A stretch of DNA of 5,804 nt, from assembly GCA_018903015.1 (NCBI GenBank), contig JAHIPR010000137.1:1-5804 (forward strand), given 5' to 3'. This stretch comes from a bacterium (lineage in GTDB: Bacteria > Atribacterota > JS1 > SB-45 > 34-128). Below are positions 5,326 through 5,804 of the stretch, piece by piece (within the stretch, counting starts at the first letter, position 1; every line of letters starts with the position of its first letter). A program made the translations under genes and the position numbers. The notes beneath the pieces were generated by a model. The model was not told the DNA's origin, ran no database searches, and was given only the letters and a program-made list of their open reading frames with translations.

Positions 5326-5327
5326 AT

Positions 5328-5354
5328 CTTATAAAGAGAGTATAAGTATTTCAA
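5328..5354 (-). promoter_or_regulatory. trkH: candidate trkH promoter
   Basis: On the minus strand, TTGAAA (5354-5349) and TATAAG (5333-5328) are separated by 15 bases, shorter than the optimal 17. A suboptimal spacer of this sort is common in activator-dependent promoters. It lies between the kdpE terminator and trkH, and the predicted start is about 55 bases before the ATG. Confidence 0.45.
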
Positions 5355-5377
5355 TGTTTATATAAAGATTGTATAAA
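5330..5377 (-). promoter_or_regulatory. trkH: two KdpE-box-like direct-repeat pairs upstream of trkH
   Basis: On the minus strand, TTTATA-N5-TTTATA covers 5377-5361 and CTTATA-N5-TTTATA covers 5346-5330, so the half-sites repeat at 11 bases within each pair, and the pairs are offset by 31 bases, about three helical turns. The E. coli KdpE site upstream of kdpFABC reads TTTATA-N5-TTTACA. The distal pair sits just upstream of the candidate -35, a usual place for an OmpR-family activator, while the proximal pair overlaps the -10. A KdpE-like regulator is encoded next door. The AT-rich background and overlap of the distal half-site with the terminator T-run call for caution. Confidence 0.5.
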
Positions 5378-5404
5378 AAAGCATCCGTATGTGAACGAAT
5401 GCTT
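5374..5404 (-). terminator. intrinsic terminator after the kdpE-like gene
   Basis: On the minus strand, AAGCATTCG (5404-5396) pairs with CGGATGCTT (5387-5379) through nine pairs including one G-T, loop TTCACATA, followed by a run of T (5380-5375). It lies 20 bases past the stop codon of the response regulator gene and separates it transcriptionally from trkH. Confidence 0.85.
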
Positions 5405-5424
5405 ATCACTCAAATATGGCATAA

Positions 5425-5804
5425 TTACTCATCAGCAAATCGGTATCCTATTCCTACTTCAGTTAAAATGTATCTGGGTTTTGCCGGGGTTTTCTCGAGC
5501 TTTCGCCTGATGCTGGCCATGAATACCCGCATTGTCTGTAGATCACTATCTAAATAAGCCCCCCATACTTCCTTTAATATATATTTATGAGTCAATACCT
5601 TGCCAGAATTTTTTATAAGCAAAGTCAGTACATTATATTCCATCGGCGTAAAGTGTATGTCCCTGCCTTCCAGCGTTACTTTATGCTTCTCTATGTCAAC
5701 CTCCAAATCGGCAACCTGGTATAAAACAGGAGCATCTTCTTTTTTATTGCCAGTACTATGACGTAAAACTACTCGGATTCGCGCTAGTAGTTCCTTGATA
5801 CTGA
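5425..5804 (-). CDS. kdpE: KdpE-like OmpR-family response regulator, C-terminal part (5' end outside the window)
   Basis: The last 125 codons and stop of a two-component response regulator are visible. The frame is open to the window edge and begins with the end of the receiver domain (SIKELLARIRVVLRH), then a linker (about residues 16-39 of the visible part), then a complete OmpR/PhoB winged-helix DNA-binding domain. Recognisable are FTPMEYNVLTLLIKNSGKVL, the recognition-helix region ILKEVWG...DLQTMRVFMASIRRKLE and the wing YILTEVGIGYRF. The pattern RV-x-MASIRRKLE plus P-x-KPRYILTEVGIGYR is close to KdpE, the partner of the K+-sensing kinase KdpD. The start and phospho-acceptor Asp lie beyond the window. 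An internal TTG at 5706 is not the start. Its place beside trkH and the KdpE-box-like repeats support a role in potassium homeostasis. Another OmpR-family regulator remains possible. Confidence 0.85.
   Translation of the reverse strand, partial: SIKELLARIRVVLRHSTGNKKEDAPVLYQVADLEVDIEKHKVTLEGRDIHFTPMEYNVLTLLIKNSGKVLTHKYILKEVWGAYLDSDLQTMRVFMASIRRKLEKTPAKPRYILTEVGIGYRFADE

Noticed and set aside
5369..5557. Plus-strand frame of 62 codons
   Set aside because: It is antisense to the kdpE-like gene and the terminator behind it, with no protein-like features.
5425..5706. A separate 93-residue DNA-binding protein starting at the TTG at 5706
   Set aside because: The frame continues upstream to the window edge with typical receiver-domain and linker residues, so the TTG is internal to a larger response regulator.

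Overview
The window looks like chromosomal DNA from a low-GC Gram-positive of the Clostridia type. The reasons are the strong AT bias, the AGGAGG-type ribosome binding site, the tandem glycine riboswitch with its own intrinsic terminator, two promoter-like sites with the spacing of the sporulation/transition sigma factor SigH, and a TrkH plus KdpE-like potassium locus of a kind common in spore-forming clostridia. No genus can be named from the sequence alone.

Left part (1 to about 3425, plus strand), very AT-rich and accessory in character. A tandem glycine riboswitch (about 214-459) ends in an intrinsic terminator (448-502). It stands directly in front of a complete patatin-like phospholipase gene (539-1573), not in front of a glycine-metabolism gene. 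Next come a degenerate terminator-like hairpin, a second SigH-like promoter candidate and an inverted repeat. They lead into what I read as one broken gene for a membrane-anchored protein of about 480 residues (1798-3240), split into three reading frames. The first break is explained exactly by a 4-bp tandem duplication (AAAT twice). The second lies in a run of seven T. A strong intrinsic terminator closes the region at 3394-3425. It is about 73 % identical over 45 bases to the degenerate hairpin at 1607-1651, so a diverged repeat brackets the broken gene.

Middle (3426-3807): no convincing gene. It holds several small hairpins, two of them followed by T-runs, and may contain an unrecognised small RNA or the 3' end of the trkH transcript.

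Right part (3808 to the end, minus strand), more ordinary in composition. A full-length TrkH-type potassium transporter subunit lies downstream of a KdpE-like OmpR-family response regulator that runs off the window edge. A clear terminator separates them, so trkH probably has its own promoter. That promoter region carries two direct-repeat pairs of the form TTTATA-N5-TTTATA and CTTATA-N5-TTTATA, which resemble the E. coli KdpE box. This suggests that the regulator controls the neighbouring transporter. A long hairpin overlaps the trkH ribosome binding site.

The most interesting points are the glycine riboswitch that appears to govern a patatin-like lipase, the twice-frameshifted membrane protein beside it (a possible, now inactive, defence-type pair), and the apparent KdpE control of trkH.
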